In this document: positions 9,179 through 18,452 of the stretch, piece after piece | How positions within the stretch are numbered: the stretch's first letter is position 1 | Layout: every line of letters begins with the position of its first letter | Source of the DNA: Tubiluchus corallicola | Lineage: Eukaryota > Priapulida > Priapulimorpha > Priapulimorphida > Tubiluchidae | NCBI GenBank assembly: GCA_030141605.1 | Contig: JAQGDQ010002390.1 | Location: forward strand, 1-64,000 | Length of the DNA: 64,000 nt | Reading direction: 5' to 3' | Notes under the pieces: model-generated | Told to the model about the DNA's origin: nothing | Databases searched by the model: none | The model's input: the letters and a program-made list of their open reading frames with translations, nothing else | Position numbers and translations under genes: made by a program

Positions 9179-10260
9179 TATATATCTCCGGACAGACCGT
9201 TAGACGAAACCATAATCGGTATAACACGCTGACCAGAATAAACATACTCCTGACCCAAAACAATAAAACGAACAAAAGAAGGAAGAGACGTTATCCAAAT
9301 TCCCTCCTGCGTATGAGAAACTATATCAATAGGCCAAAACTCCACCTCGTCATGCTCATTTACTGTCCGAACACCTATACGACCCTCATCACTCAAAGTC
9401 AGTAAAGACGGAGAAATAAAATGCGACTCAACCTCATCCAGCATAATAAAAACACGAGCCGTCATACCCTGAAATAAAACTAAATCCGGATTCTCTATAG
9501 AAATCTCAACAAAAACCGTCCGAGTAACCGTCGAACTCTCCCGGGATATGTAAGAAACCTCCCCAGCATGACGAACATCCTCTGAAAGCTCAATATACGC
9601 CCGCTGACCCAGAAAAATCTTCCCGATATCCCTCTCGGAAACAGCAACCCTTATCTTCATAGGATCTAAATCCAAAAGACGAGCAACCGGCTTGCCAACC
9701 TCAATAAAATCACCCTCCTCAACAAAATAATCCTCAATAACAGCATCAAACGGCGCCTTCAATAAACTATACTCAATATCCAACTGAGCCCGCTTTAAAG
9801 CCGCCTGAGCACTGTGAAGCTCCGATAAAGCTAACGCAACATCAGTATCAGAACGAAACTGCTTCTCTGATAACTTCTCCGTAACTTCCCACTCCTGCTG
9901 ACGTAACGACAATAATGAAGAAGCCTGCCGCAAAACTTCCTGACGATCCCGATCATCAAGCTCAACAAGCTTATCTCCACTAAAAACAAGTTGACCCTTC
10001 TGCGCATGCTTCTCAACAATATTACCCATGGTTTGAGACAAAATATTGATATCCCGATTCGCAACTAAAGTCCCAAAAAGCTCACTCGTGCGCTGAAACA
10101 TCCGAGAATCACTCTCTATAACCTGAACAGACGGCAGAGACTCTTCTTTCTCCTCCGAAGCGACAGAATCAGAGGAAGAATCCTTAAAAATATAACCGGA
10201 AGAAACCCAAACAAAAATACCCAAAGCAATAAAAATTGCCGCCACTATCGATCTATTCAT
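9178..10260 (-). CDS. Efflux RND transporter periplasmic adaptor (membrane fusion protein)
   Basis: Periplasmic adaptor that links the RND permease to an outer-membrane channel. I place the start at the ATG at 10260 (MNRSIVAAIF), directly before an N-terminal membrane anchor; an upstream start at 10296 would add 12 residues that spoil the anchor. A lipoyl-like half (about 70-110, GNIVEKHAQKGQLVFSGDKL) is followed by a short helical hairpin (about 110-150), the second lipoyl half with YSLLKAPFDAVIEDYFVEEG, a beta-barrel domain and a membrane-proximal domain. The order of parts is that of AcrA/HlyD-type RND adaptors. It overlaps the permease start by one base. Confidence 0.93.
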   Translation of the reverse strand: MNRSIVAAIFIALGIFVWVSSGYIFKDSSSDSVASEEKEESLPSVQVIESDSRMFQRTSELFGTLVANRDINILSQTMGNIVEKHAQKGQLVFSGDKLVELDDRDRQEVLRQASSLLSLRQQEWEVTEKLSEKQFRSDTDVALALSELHSAQAALKRAQLDIEYSLLKAPFDAVIEDYFVEEGDFIEVGKPVARLLDLDPMKIRVAVSERDIGKIFLGQRAYIELSEDVRHAGEVSYISRESSTVTRTVFVEISIENPDLVLFQGMTARVFIMLDEVESHFISPSLLTLSDEGRIGVRTVNEHDEVEFWPIDIVSHTQEGIWITSLPSFVRFIVLGQEYVYSGQRVIPIMVSSNGLSGDI

Positions 10261-10395
10261 CAAAACATAACACCTTGTAAAAAGTATGGGTGGCAAAGAA
10301 GATCAAATACCATCAACCCATCTCACCCCAAATGACCCTTCATGAATTATACGCTAGAAATAAAAAAATAATCGCTTTTAAATTACTAAAAATCA

Positions 10396-10424
10396 TATAT
10401 AGCAAAATATAACCGCTCTGCCAA
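10396..10424 (-). promoter_or_regulatory. Putative sigma-70 promoter of the RND efflux operon
   Basis: On the minus strand TTGGCA (10424-10419) and TATATA (10401-10396) stand 17 bases apart in the aroC to adaptor gap. A perfect TATAAT also lies about 50 bases nearer the gene but has no clear -35 partner. Confidence 0.45.
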
Positions 10425-10466
10425 GCACAACAAACAAAAGACCATATTACCGCCTTTTATATACTA

Positions 10467-11570
10467 TCAGTCATAATTCATCGGAAAAAAAGAAGCCTTC
10501 GGACGAGAACAAGCGCGATTCCGAAGGAAATGATCCGCCAAAACAAGCGCGATCATCGCCTCCCCAACAGGAACAGCGCGGATCCCAACACACGGATCAT
10601 GACGCCCCCGCGTGCGAATATCCACTTCACACCCATCCCTATCAATCGACCGAACTGGCGTCGATATAGAACTCGTCGGCTTTACGGCAAAACGAACAAC
10701 AATATCCTGCCCCGTCGTTATTCCTCCTAAAACACCCCCCGCATGATTAGACAGAAAATAAGGCTCCCCTCCCTGAAGACGAATCTCATCCGCGTTGCTC
10801 TCTCCCTCTAGGGAAGCCACTGAAAAACCATCCCCAACCTCAACAGCCTTAACAGCGGGAATACTCATTAACGCTTTCGCCAAGTCCGCGTCTATCTTAT
10901 CAAAAACAGGCTCCCCAAGACCTGCTGAAATCCCAGAGACAACAAGCTCGATAACCGCGCCAACAGAAGAGCCCCGCTCGCGAATCTCATCCAAATAAGA
11001 CTCCCAAAGTGTAACCGACGCCTCATCCGGGCAAAAAAACGGATTGTCACCACAAACCGACCAATCCCAATTTCCACGATCTATCACCTTATCGCCAAGC
11101 TGAACCAACGCGCCCCGAATCTGAACATCCTCCCCCAAAACCTTACGCGCTACCGCACCCGCCGCAACACGCATCGCCGTCTCACGCGCGCTGGAGCGAC
11201 CGCCCCCTCGCCAATCTCGAATCCCATACTTAACCTGATACGTATAATCCGCATGACCAGGGCGAAAAGAACGTTCCAAATTACTATAATCCCCCGAGCG
11301 AACATCCTCATTCTCAATGAGAATCGCAACAGGCGTCCCCGTCGTCACCCCTTGAAATGTACCCGAGACAATCCGCGCTTTATCCGACTCCTTGCGCAAC
11401 GTCGTATACCGGCTTTTCCCCGGACGACGCGCGTCAAGCCATGGCTGTATATCAGACTCCGTTAAAGGAATTAAAGAAGGAACACCATCAATAACACACC
11501 CTATCGACTCACCGTGACTCTCCCCCCACGTCGTAACAGAAAACAAACGCCCAAAAGAACTTCCCGACAT
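10467..11570 (-). CDS. aroC: Chorismate synthase
   Basis: Converts 5-enolpyruvylshikimate 3-phosphate to chorismate with reduced FMN, the last step of the shikimate pathway, in the cytoplasm. The 367 residues match the usual length. Family signatures are [14 protein letters not shown] at the N-terminus, [12 protein letters not shown] followed by [14 protein letters not shown] in the middle (flavin and substrate contacts) and [19 protein letters not shown] near residue 325. It lies 25 bases after fabI on the same strand. Its presence says the cell still makes aromatic precursors. Confidence 0.97.
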   Translation of the reverse strand: MSGSSFGRLFSVTTWGESHGESIGCVIDGVPSLIPLTESDIQPWLDARRPGKSRYTTLRKESDKARIVSGTFQGVTTGTPVAILIENEDVRSGDYSNLERSFRPGHADYTYQVKYGIRDWRGGGRSSARETAMRVAAGAVARKVLGEDVQIRGALVQLGDKVIDRGNWDWSVCGDNPFFCPDEASVTLWESYLDEIRERGSSVGAVIELVVSGISAGLGEPVFDKIDADLAKALMSIPAVKAVEVGDGFSVASLEGESNADEIRLQGGEPYFLSNHAGGVLGGITTGQDIVVRFAVKPTSSISTPVRSIDRDGCEVDIRTRGRHDPCVGIRAVPVGEAMIALVLADHFLRNRACSRPKASFFPMNYD

Positions 11571-11595
11571 TGAAATACCCTTATGTTAACAATGG

Positions 11596-12417
11596 CTATA
11601 CCGTCGCAATATCTGGCGCATCAGCCGCCTTCATACCCACAAGATGATACCCCGAGTCAACATAATGAACCTCCCCCGTAACACCACTGGAAAGATCGCT
11701 AAGAAGATATAAACCCGACCCAGCAACATCCTCTGCCGTGATATTACGACGCAAAGGCGCGTTATACTCATTCCATTTCAAAATATACCGAAAATCACCA
11801 ATACCTGACGCCGCTAATGTCTTGATAGGGCCCGCCGAAAGCGCATTAATCCTAATCTCTCGCTTGCCAAAATCCTCCGCTAGATAACGAACACTCGACT
11901 CCAACGCCGCCTTGGCAACACCCATAACATTATAATGCGGCATAACACGCTGAGCCCCACCATAGGTCAACGTGACAATACTACTTCCACGATCCAAAAG
12001 ACCAAACGCATCCGCCTGCTGGCATATCAACGTTAAGGAATAACAGGAAATATTCATCGTCATTAAAAAATTATCCAACGACGTATCAACATAACGGCCC
12101 CTTAACTCATTCTTATCGGAAAAACCAATCGCATGAACAATAAAATCTAAACGACCAAACGACTCCGCAAGCGTACGAAAAACTGACTGAACAGACTCAA
12201 AATCCGTAACATCACACGGAAGCACAAGATCAGAACCCACCGACTCCGCAAGCGGCTTCACACGCTTTCCTAGCGTCTCCCCCTGATAGGTGAAAGCAAG
12301 CTCACCCCCATTTTGCGCAATTCCCTGCGCAATACTCCAAGCAATCGAGCGCGTGTTCGCAACGCCCATAATCAAGCCTTTTTTACCTTGCATCAATGCA
12401 TTATTGCCTATATCCAT
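11596..12417 (-). CDS. fabI: Enoyl-[acyl-carrier-protein] reductase (NADH), FabI
   Basis: Reduces trans-2-enoyl-ACP in the last step of each fatty-acid elongation cycle. About 273 residues, short-chain dehydrogenase fold. The N-terminal cofactor segment is GLIMGVANTRSIAWSIAQ. The FabI catalytic pair is present: TYGGAQ with the first tyrosine, then YNVMGVAKA with Tyr and Lys six residues apart. LSAGPIKTLAASGI is the substrate loop. I prefer the ATG at 12417 over the adjacent TTG at 12420; GAGGGA lies about 10 bases upstream. It is the FabI isozyme type normally inhibited by triclosan. Confidence 0.96.
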   Translation of the reverse strand: MDIGNNALMQGKKGLIMGVANTRSIAWSIAQGIAQNGGELAFTYQGETLGKRVKPLAESVGSDLVLPCDVTDFESVQSVFRTLAESFGRLDFIVHAIGFSDKNELRGRYVDTSLDNFLMTMNISCYSLTLICQQADAFGLLDRGSSIVTLTYGGAQRVMPHYNVMGVAKAALESSVRYLAEDFGKREIRINALSAGPIKTLAASGIGDFRYILKWNEYNAPLRRNITAEDVAGSGLYLLSDLSSGVTGEVHYVDSGYHLVGMKAADAPDIATV

Positions 12418-12695
12418 CAAATAAGTCCCTCTTTAAAAATTTTTCAATCGCACTCATAAATACCTTAAAGCTGAAAATTTAAAAAAATGCCTATACTAGA
12501 GTAACATCCCATACCCTAACTAATCGTTACCATCTTCCTTACAAAAGGACTTCCCGTCCCTCTTTTCTTTCCAGAATCAAGCACTTAAACTAAAATTCAT
12601 CACTTTATATAAATAAATAGCGCCATGGAAAACGCTTCCGATGCGAGTCTTAAAGGTCGTTCATTATCGTTCAGCTTTCAACACTAAACTTATTC
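12418..12695. other. Intergenic region between pyrD and fabI, no gene seen
   Basis: 278 bases without a credible coding frame or RNA gene. It should carry the fabI promoter on the minus strand. A TAGTAT with a poor -35 match is visible near 12497, but I would not call it with confidence. No strong terminator follows pyrD. Confidence 0.5.
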
Positions 12696-13760
12696 TCAAC
12701 GTGCTCCATGTAAACAGCCTACAGCCTCCGAGACAGAATTATATCCTTCTTTCTCAATTCGTTCAAGTAATTCACGATTGATTGACTCCACAAGCTCCAA
12801 TCCTGAATAAATAAACGGTGTGTAAAGCTGTAAAAGACTCGCTCCCGCCTTTATTTTCTCCCACGCCGCCTCACCACTGTCAATACCACCAACACCAATT
12901 AATGGTATTTTCCCTTCCGTCAAACGATACATGTCAGACAAAACCCGAGTCGATAAATCAAACAATAACCGACCGCTTAATCCCCCCTCCTCACGCGCGA
13001 CAGGATGATCAACACAACCAGGACGCTGAAGTGTCGTGTTCGTCGCAATAATTCCATCAATACAATAAAGTAACGCCAAGCGCGCAATCGACTCCTTCTC
13101 TCCATCTGACAAATCCGGCGAAATCTTCAAAAGTAAAGGCGCCTTCCTTCCCATCGCACAGACACGATCCCGACAAAATATAAGCTCCTCAAGAAGCCGC
13201 GTAAGAGACTCCTCCTTCTGCAAATCACGCAACCCAGGCGTATTGGGAGAAGAGATATTAATCACCAGATAATCCGCAAAAGGCGCCATAACCTCAACCC
13301 CTTTTCGATAATCCGCAATCGCATCCTCGCTAAGCTTGTTCTTCCCAATGTTAATGCCAACAACGCCAGAACATTTACGAGAATGAAAATTCTTTAAAAA
13401 AACATCAAAACCCTTATTGTTAAAACCCAGACGATTAATAAGACAACGCTCCGAAGACAAACGAAACATACTCGGACGCGGATTTCCCTCCTGCGCCAAT
13501 GGCGTAACCGTCCCCGCTTCCACAAAACCAAACCCTTGCGACAATAAACCGTCAATCACCTGCGCGTCCTTGTCAAACCCCGCCGCGACGCCCACAGGAT
13601 TGCGAAAAGTTAAATCCCATAAAGAAACCTCCAGTTTCGACGAGGAAACAGCCTCTTTAGACGGTAAAAAGCCCCTCTTTAAAACCTCAATCGCCAACCT
13701 GTGAGCAAAATGCGGCGGCACTCTCAACAAAAAAGGCGATATCCATGAATAAAACCCCAC
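12696..13760 (-). CDS. pyrD: Dihydroorotate dehydrogenase (quinone), class 2
   Basis: Oxidises dihydroorotate to orotate in pyrimidine synthesis, passing electrons to membrane quinone. The 354 residues have the class 2 N-terminal helical membrane-binding part (SWISPFLLRVPPHFAHRLAIE), then FRNPVGVAAGFDKDA, RLGFNNKG, and LVINISSPNTPGLRDLQ, with the class 2 catalytic serine, near residue 170. Later come TNTTL and LIGVGGIDSG, the FMN phosphate site. It starts three bases after the MBL-fold gene ends, so metG-tatD-MBL-pyrD read as one unit. Confidence 0.97.
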   Translation of the reverse strand: MGFYSWISPFLLRVPPHFAHRLAIEVLKRGFLPSKEAVSSSKLEVSLWDLTFRNPVGVAAGFDKDAQVIDGLLSQGFGFVEAGTVTPLAQEGNPRPSMFRLSSERCLINRLGFNNKGFDVFLKNFHSRKCSGVVGINIGKNKLSEDAIADYRKGVEVMAPFADYLVINISSPNTPGLRDLQKEESLTRLLEELIFCRDRVCAMGRKAPLLLKISPDLSDGEKESIARLALLYCIDGIIATNTTLQRPGCVDHPVAREEGGLSGRLLFDLSTRVLSDMYRLTEGKIPLIGVGGIDSGEAAWEKIKAGASLLQLYTPFIYSGLELVESINRELLERIEKEGYNSVSEAVGCLHGAR

Positions 13761-13763
13761 CTT

Positions 13764-14561
13764 CTACCTTTCCTCCCCTATACAATCACTAACAGAAAAA
13801 ACCAGCCCATCCCACGCCAACGTTACATGCTCCGGTAATAAAGAGGAAATACTGTCATAATCCATCGAAGGCCCTAAATGCGTCAGAATAACACGCTTTG
13901 GGCGAATTCTCTCAACAAGTGACATCACTTTTCCTAAATAAGCGTGAGTCGGATGCGGCTTTAACGAAAAAGCGCCCACAAGCCAAGTGTCAATCCCTAA
14001 AAGAGCCTCCAATGAAGACGGCGGAAGATCAACAAAATCAGTGCTATAAGCAAATTTCCCAATTCGAAATCCCAAACTTGTAACACGCCCATGATCCTGC
14101 TCAAAAACATCCACAGGAAGAGAGTTGACAAAAAATCGCTCCCCCCCAGAAACAACATGAGGAAGAAGCGTCGGCTTATACCAATTCAAACATCCTTCCG
14201 GCAACGGCGAAAAAGCATAGGCAAACCGACGTCGCAATACAGCCAGTGTCTCCTGATTTAACCAAACATCCAAAGGCTTCCTTAACAGCCTGTTTAAACT
14301 CCTTAAATCATCAATACCATGAGTATGATCCGCATGATCATGCGTAAAAAAAACAGCGTCCACAGACGAAATACGCGCCGATAAAAGCTGTTGGCGCAAA
14401 TCCGGCGAGGTGTCAACAAGAATCGAAGCGTCATCCGTCTCTATAAAAATAGAAGGGCGTAAACGACGATTCTTCGGATTACGCGGATTACACGCTCCCC
14501 ACCCCCCCTCAATAGAGGGCGTCCCCGTCGCGTTCCCACACCCTAAAACCGTAACCTGCAT
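13764..14561 (-). CDS. MBL-fold metallo-hydrolase, PhnP-like
   Basis: Probable phosphodiesterase or related hydrolase of the metallo-beta-lactamase fold, 265 residues. The metal-binding signature THDHADHTHGIDDLR is near residue 75, with further ligands at EQDHGRV, YSTDF and ILTHLGPSMD. An N-terminal GCGNATGTPSIEGGWGACNP segment is typical of the PhnP/TatD-neighbour family found after metG and tatD in many proteobacteria. Its start overlaps the tatD stop by one base. The true substrate is unknown; the family includes cyclic-phosphate and nucleotide diesterases, and no phosphonate genes are nearby. Confidence 0.88.
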   Translation of the reverse strand: MQVTVLGCGNATGTPSIEGGWGACNPRNPKNRRLRPSIFIETDDASILVDTSPDLRQQLLSARISSVDAVFFTHDHADHTHGIDDLRSLNRLLRKPLDVWLNQETLAVLRRRFAYAFSPLPEGCLNWYKPTLLPHVVSGGERFFVNSLPVDVFEQDHGRVTSLGFRIGKFAYSTDFVDLPPSSLEALLGIDTWLVGAFSLKPHPTHAYLGKVMSLVERIRPKRVILTHLGPSMDYDSISSLLPEHVTLAWDGLVFSVSDCIGEER

Positions 14562-15355
14562 TATAACGCCTCCGGAAACCGAAAAGACGCCTTGGGAAAA
14601 AGAGCGGAAAAATTAGCCAAAAGCCGCTTTTGAAACACCGAAAACTCCACCCCTCTTAACGCCGCTATATGCGACGCTACATAAGAAACATACGCCGGGC
14701 AATTCGTCTGGCCACGCTTAGGAACAGGCGCTAAAAAAGGCGCGTCCGTCTCCACTAAAATACGATCCAAAGGAGCAGACCGCGCAACAGCCGAAATCTC
14801 CCGCGCAGACGGAAAAGTCACAATCCCCGAAAAAGATAAATAAAATCCCAGCTCTAAAACCGCTTCCGCAAAAGACCGCGTCGAGCTAAAACAATGAATA
14901 AGACAGCTCCTTAATCCCTTGTCATACTCATCTCTCAAAATCTCCAGCATTTTCTCATCCGCGTTGCGTGTATGAACAATCAATGGTAAAGACGATAAAC
15001 GCGCCGCCTCACAATGAACTTTGAAAACACGCTCCTGAATCGCGCGGGGACTCCTGTCATAATGAAAATCAAGACCCGTCTCCCCAATCCCAACCACTTT
15101 CGGATAGGCTAAACAAGACAGAATATCCTCCACACTCACTTCTGAAAATTCCGACGCCATATGAGGATGAATACCAACCGCGCAAAAAATATTCTCAAAC
15201 CTCTCTGCGATCTCAAGAACAAACGGTAACGAATCCAAACGTGTCGCTATAGTCAAAATACCACCCACACCCGCATGAAACGCCTCGTCAACCAACCGGT
15301 CAACATCCTCCCTTAACTCTGGAAAATCAAGATGACAATGACTGTCTATCAACAT
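14561..15355 (-). CDS. TatD family metal-dependent hydrolase
   Basis: TatD/YcfH-type deoxyribonuclease of the amidohydrolase fold, about 264 residues. I start it at the ATG at 15355, where MLIDSHCHLDFPEL gives the HxH motif at residues 6-8; an upstream in-frame start would add 36 unrelated residues overlapping metG. An AAGGA five bases before the ATG supports this. Other metal ligands are in GIGETGLDFHYD, PLIVHTRNA, LIHCFSS and LVETDAPFLAP. It begins two bases after the metG stop. The family acts on DNA ends or in repair; the physiological role is often uncertain. Confidence 0.93.
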   Translation of the reverse strand: MLIDSHCHLDFPELREDVDRLVDEAFHAGVGGILTIATRLDSLPFVLEIAERFENIFCAVGIHPHMASEFSEVSVEDILSCLAYPKVVGIGETGLDFHYDRSPRAIQERVFKVHCEAARLSSLPLIVHTRNADEKMLEILRDEYDKGLRSCLIHCFSSTRSFAEAVLELGFYLSFSGIVTFPSAREISAVARSAPLDRILVETDAPFLAPVPKRGQTNCPAYVSYVASHIAALRGVEFSVFQKRLLANFSALFPKASFRFPEAL

Positions 15356-15356
15356 G

Positions 15357-16922
15357 TTAATCCTTCCCTCCATCCTCTTTGGATACATAACGCGGAAAAA
15401 CACCCGACGGAACCGGCAAAGACACACCCGCGGAAAGAGCCCCCCTGTCATGAAAATATGCAAAAGAACGCCGCTCCAAAGAAAGACCTAAATAATCCAA
15501 AATCCTCCCGCATGACTCAGGCATATACGGAGAAAGCAAAAGCGTAACCTGACGAATAACCTCCATCAAAACCCACAAAACAACCTCCATACGAGCAGGA
15601 TCCTCCTTCCGTAAACGCCACGGCGCCTCCCGATCAATCCAGGCATTCGCCTCCCGAATCACCTGCCATATTTCCTCCAAAACTTCATGAAAAGCCTGAC
15701 GATCCATCCCACATCTCGCACGAACAAGCAAAGAAGAGGATTCCGCCAAAAGCGCCTCATCCTGACTTAAAAATCTCCCGCCATGATCCGGTATACACCC
15801 TCCGCAATTCTTCTGAACCATCGATAAAACACGCTGACATAAATTACCATAATCATTCGCAAGCTCGCTGTTAATACGCGAAATAATCGCACGATCCGAA
15901 AAATCACCGTCCCTGCCAAACGAAACTTCCCGCAAAAGAAAAAAACGAACCTGATCTAAACCATAACGCTCCACAATTTCAAACGGATCTATCACATTAC
16001 CGACAGATTTCGATATCTTCTGACCATCATTCGTCCACCAGCCATGCGCATAAACCCTCCCAGGAACCTCCAAACCCGCCGCCATTAAAAAAGCCGGCCA
16101 ATAAACAGCGTGAAAACGAACAATATCCTTCCCAACCATATGAAGATCCGCCGGCCAATAGCGCCTGTACATCTCCCCTTTGACATCAGGATAGCCCAAC
16201 GCTGTGATATAATTCGTCAACGCGTCAAGCCAAACATACATAATATGACCCTCGTCACTAGGAACAGGAACTCCCCAACTAAAACTCGTCCGGGAAATCG
16301 AAAGATCCTGCAACCCACCCTTGACAAAATTAACCACCTCATTATAACGACTCTCAGGCAAAATAAAATCCGGACACGACTCATACAACGCCATTAAACG
16401 ATCCTGCCACGCCGATAATTTGAAAAAATAACTCGGCTCCTCCAGCCACTCAACAGGCGCGCCACTGGGCGCCCGTAAAACACCATCTTCCCCCTTCGTT
16501 AATTCCGACTCCGCAAAAAACGCCTCATCACGAATCGCATACCAACCCGAATAAATCCCCTCATAAATATCACCCGTGGCAATAAGACGCTCCCAAAGAT
16601 TCTTACAGGAAATATGATGCCGCTCCTCAGTCGTCCGGATAAAATCATCATGGCTGAAATTCATCACACGCGCCAAATGCCTGAAATTCTCCGATATGGA
16701 ATCCGTAAACTCACGCGGCGTCCTTCCCGCGTCCCGCGCCGACTTCTCTACTTTCTGTCCATGCTCATCCGTGCCCGTTAAAAAAAAGACATCATAGCCA
16801 TCCAAACGCTTAAAACGCGCTAAAACATCACACGCCAAAGTCGTATACGCATGGCCAATATGCGGCTTGTCATTCACATAATATATCGGCGTCGTTACAT
16901 AATAATGCTTATCTAAATCCAT
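15357..16922 (-). CDS. metG: Methionyl-tRNA synthetase
   Basis: Charges tRNA-Met and initiator tRNA. The 521 residues are typical for the short alphaproteobacterial form without the C-terminal dimerisation domain. The class I signature is KPHIGHAYTT near residue 18 and the KMSKS loop appears as KISKSVGN near residue 303. The connecting domain lacks the four-cysteine zinc knuckle. A helical anticodon-binding domain follows. First gene of the metG-tatD-MBL-pyrD run. Confidence 0.97.
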   Translation of the reverse strand: MDLDKHYYVTTPIYYVNDKPHIGHAYTTLACDVLARFKRLDGYDVFFLTGTDEHGQKVEKSARDAGRTPREFTDSISENFRHLARVMNFSHDDFIRTTEERHHISCKNLWERLIATGDIYEGIYSGWYAIRDEAFFAESELTKGEDGVLRAPSGAPVEWLEEPSYFFKLSAWQDRLMALYESCPDFILPESRYNEVVNFVKGGLQDLSISRTSFSWGVPVPSDEGHIMYVWLDALTNYITALGYPDVKGEMYRRYWPADLHMVGKDIVRFHAVYWPAFLMAAGLEVPGRVYAHGWWTNDGQKISKSVGNVIDPFEIVERYGLDQVRFFLLREVSFGRDGDFSDRAIISRINSELANDYGNLCQRVLSMVQKNCGGCIPDHGGRFLSQDEALLAESSSLLVRARCGMDRQAFHEVLEEIWQVIREANAWIDREAPWRLRKEDPARMEVVLWVLMEVIRQVTLLLSPYMPESCGRILDYLGLSLERRSFAYFHDRGALSAGVSLPVPSGVFPRYVSKEDGGKD

Positions 16923-17208
16923 AAAGTCAGCCCCTCTATCCCATTACAAAAATATAACCGCCATATTGCTATAGATGTAAACGTAAATCAATAAAAAGAA
17001 AATACCCATTTATAAGTATAAAGATCACCGCTATACCATAAAATCCGTTAATCATTAATCAATAACAGCGGAAAATACAGTATAAACACAAAAACACCGC
17101 AATACACTCTCGGCAAAACATTGATTTTTTTAGCATACCCGTATAAAAAGAAACACAGACTCCGCAAATAGCAATCAAAAAACGAATCTATAAAGGACAG
17201 AATAACAT

Positions 17209-18402
17209 ATGTATAACGATAAACTCGACGCCTTGACGGACTATCCCTTCCAACGGTTGAATACACTGCTTAAAGATATCTCCCCCCCTCACCATCTCAC
17301 GCCTCACACCCTGTCAATCGGAGAACCTCAGCATACACCCCCGCTTCTTCTGACAGAAACTCTCTCTCAGTATTCCGCCCTCTGGAATAAATATCCCCCC
17401 ACACAGGGAATCCACGAACTAAGAGACGCCATCGTAACATGGATCTATAAACGATACGACATCAATAAATTATCCCTCGATATCAATAATATCATCCCCA
17501 CTTCCGGAACAAGAGAAGCCCTCTTTATGGCCGCTCTCCTTACTATCCCTCACAAAAAAAACAACCAAAAACCCATCGTTCTGCTGCCAAACCCCTTTTA
17601 TCAAGTCTATTACGGCGCCGCCATCATGGCCGGCGCGCAGCCCATACTCCTGTCCGCAACAGCAGAAAATAATTTCCAGACAGACTTCTCAACCCTCCCC
17701 TCAAACATTCTTCAGAAAACTGCCTTGGCCTACCTTTGCTCACCCGCGAACCCACAAGGAATCGCCGCCTGTAGAAAAACGCTCGAAAATAACCTCATCA
17801 CCGCCCAAAAGTATAACTTCACACTCGCCGTCGATGAATGCTACAGCGAAATATGGTATGACACTCCCCCCATCGGAATCGCCAATATCTGCGATCAATT
17901 CGGAATATTCCAAAATATACTGATTTTTAACTCCCTATCAAAACGATCCAGCGCCGCCGGACTGCGATCAGGATTCGTCGCCGGAGACCCCAAACTAATC
18001 GCTCTCTTCACACGCCTTAGAAACTACGGAGGCGCTCCCCTTCCTCTCCCTGTCCAATACGCCAGCGCCGCGCTCTGGAAAGACGAGACACACGTGCAGG
18101 AAAATCGTAAACGCTACCAGCAAAAAATGACACTCGCGCAAAAATATCTCGGCGATATAAACGGATTCCAAAAACCAGACGGAAGCTTCTTCCTATGGCT
18201 GAATGTCGGAAACGGCGAACACTTCACACAAAAACTCTGGCAAAAAAAAGCCGTGAAACTCCTCCCGGGGGAGTATCTCGCTAAAAAAGACGAACATAAC
18301 AATAATCCAGGAACCCCATTTGTCCGAATCGCCCTCGTCCACCAGAACGATCCGCTTGAAAATTCCCTCAGCCGTATCGCAGAACTCTTCCAAAATACAT
18401 AA
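17209..18402 (+). CDS. PLP-dependent aminotransferase, succinyldiaminopimelate aminotransferase-like
   Basis: Class I/II fold-type I aminotransferase, 397 residues. It shows IPTSGTREALF (phosphate-binding turn), YLCSPANPQG (substrate Asn), AVDECYSEIWY (Asp and Tyr contacting the cofactor), FNSLSKRSSAAGLRSGF with the Schiff-base lysine, and FVRIAL with the carboxylate-binding Arg. It resembles the DapC-type enzymes of alphaproteobacteria, which would place it in lysine and peptidoglycan diaminopimelate synthesis. The aminotransferase-ftsK order is common in that class. Substrate choice is inferred; other amino-acid aminotransferases of the subclass cannot be excluded. Confidence 0.88.
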   Translation: MYNDKLDALTDYPFQRLNTLLKDISPPHHLTPHTLSIGEPQHTPPLLLTETLSQYSALWNKYPPTQGIHELRDAIVTWIYKRYDINKLSLDINNIIPTSGTREALFMAALLTIPHKKNNQKPIVLLPNPFYQVYYGAAIMAGAQPILLSATAENNFQTDFSTLPSNILQKTALAYLCSPANPQGIAACRKTLENNLITAQKYNFTLAVDECYSEIWYDTPPIGIANICDQFGIFQNILIFNSLSKRSSAAGLRSGFVAGDPKLIALFTRLRNYGGAPLPLPVQYASAALWKDETHVQENRKRYQQKMTLAQKYLGDINGFQKPDGSFFLWLNVGNGEHFTQKLWQKKAVKLLPGEYLAKKDEHNNNPGTPFVRIALVHQNDPLENSLSRIAELFQNT

Positions 18403-18452
18403 GTAAACTATAGAATATAATTTTCATACACAATATTACAGAGAAAATAAAA

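Noticed and set aside
17048-17266. 72-codon minus-strand frame facing the aminotransferase start
   Set aside because: Aromatic-rich composition, no family features, overlaps the promoter and start of a well-supported gene, and has no ribosome site.
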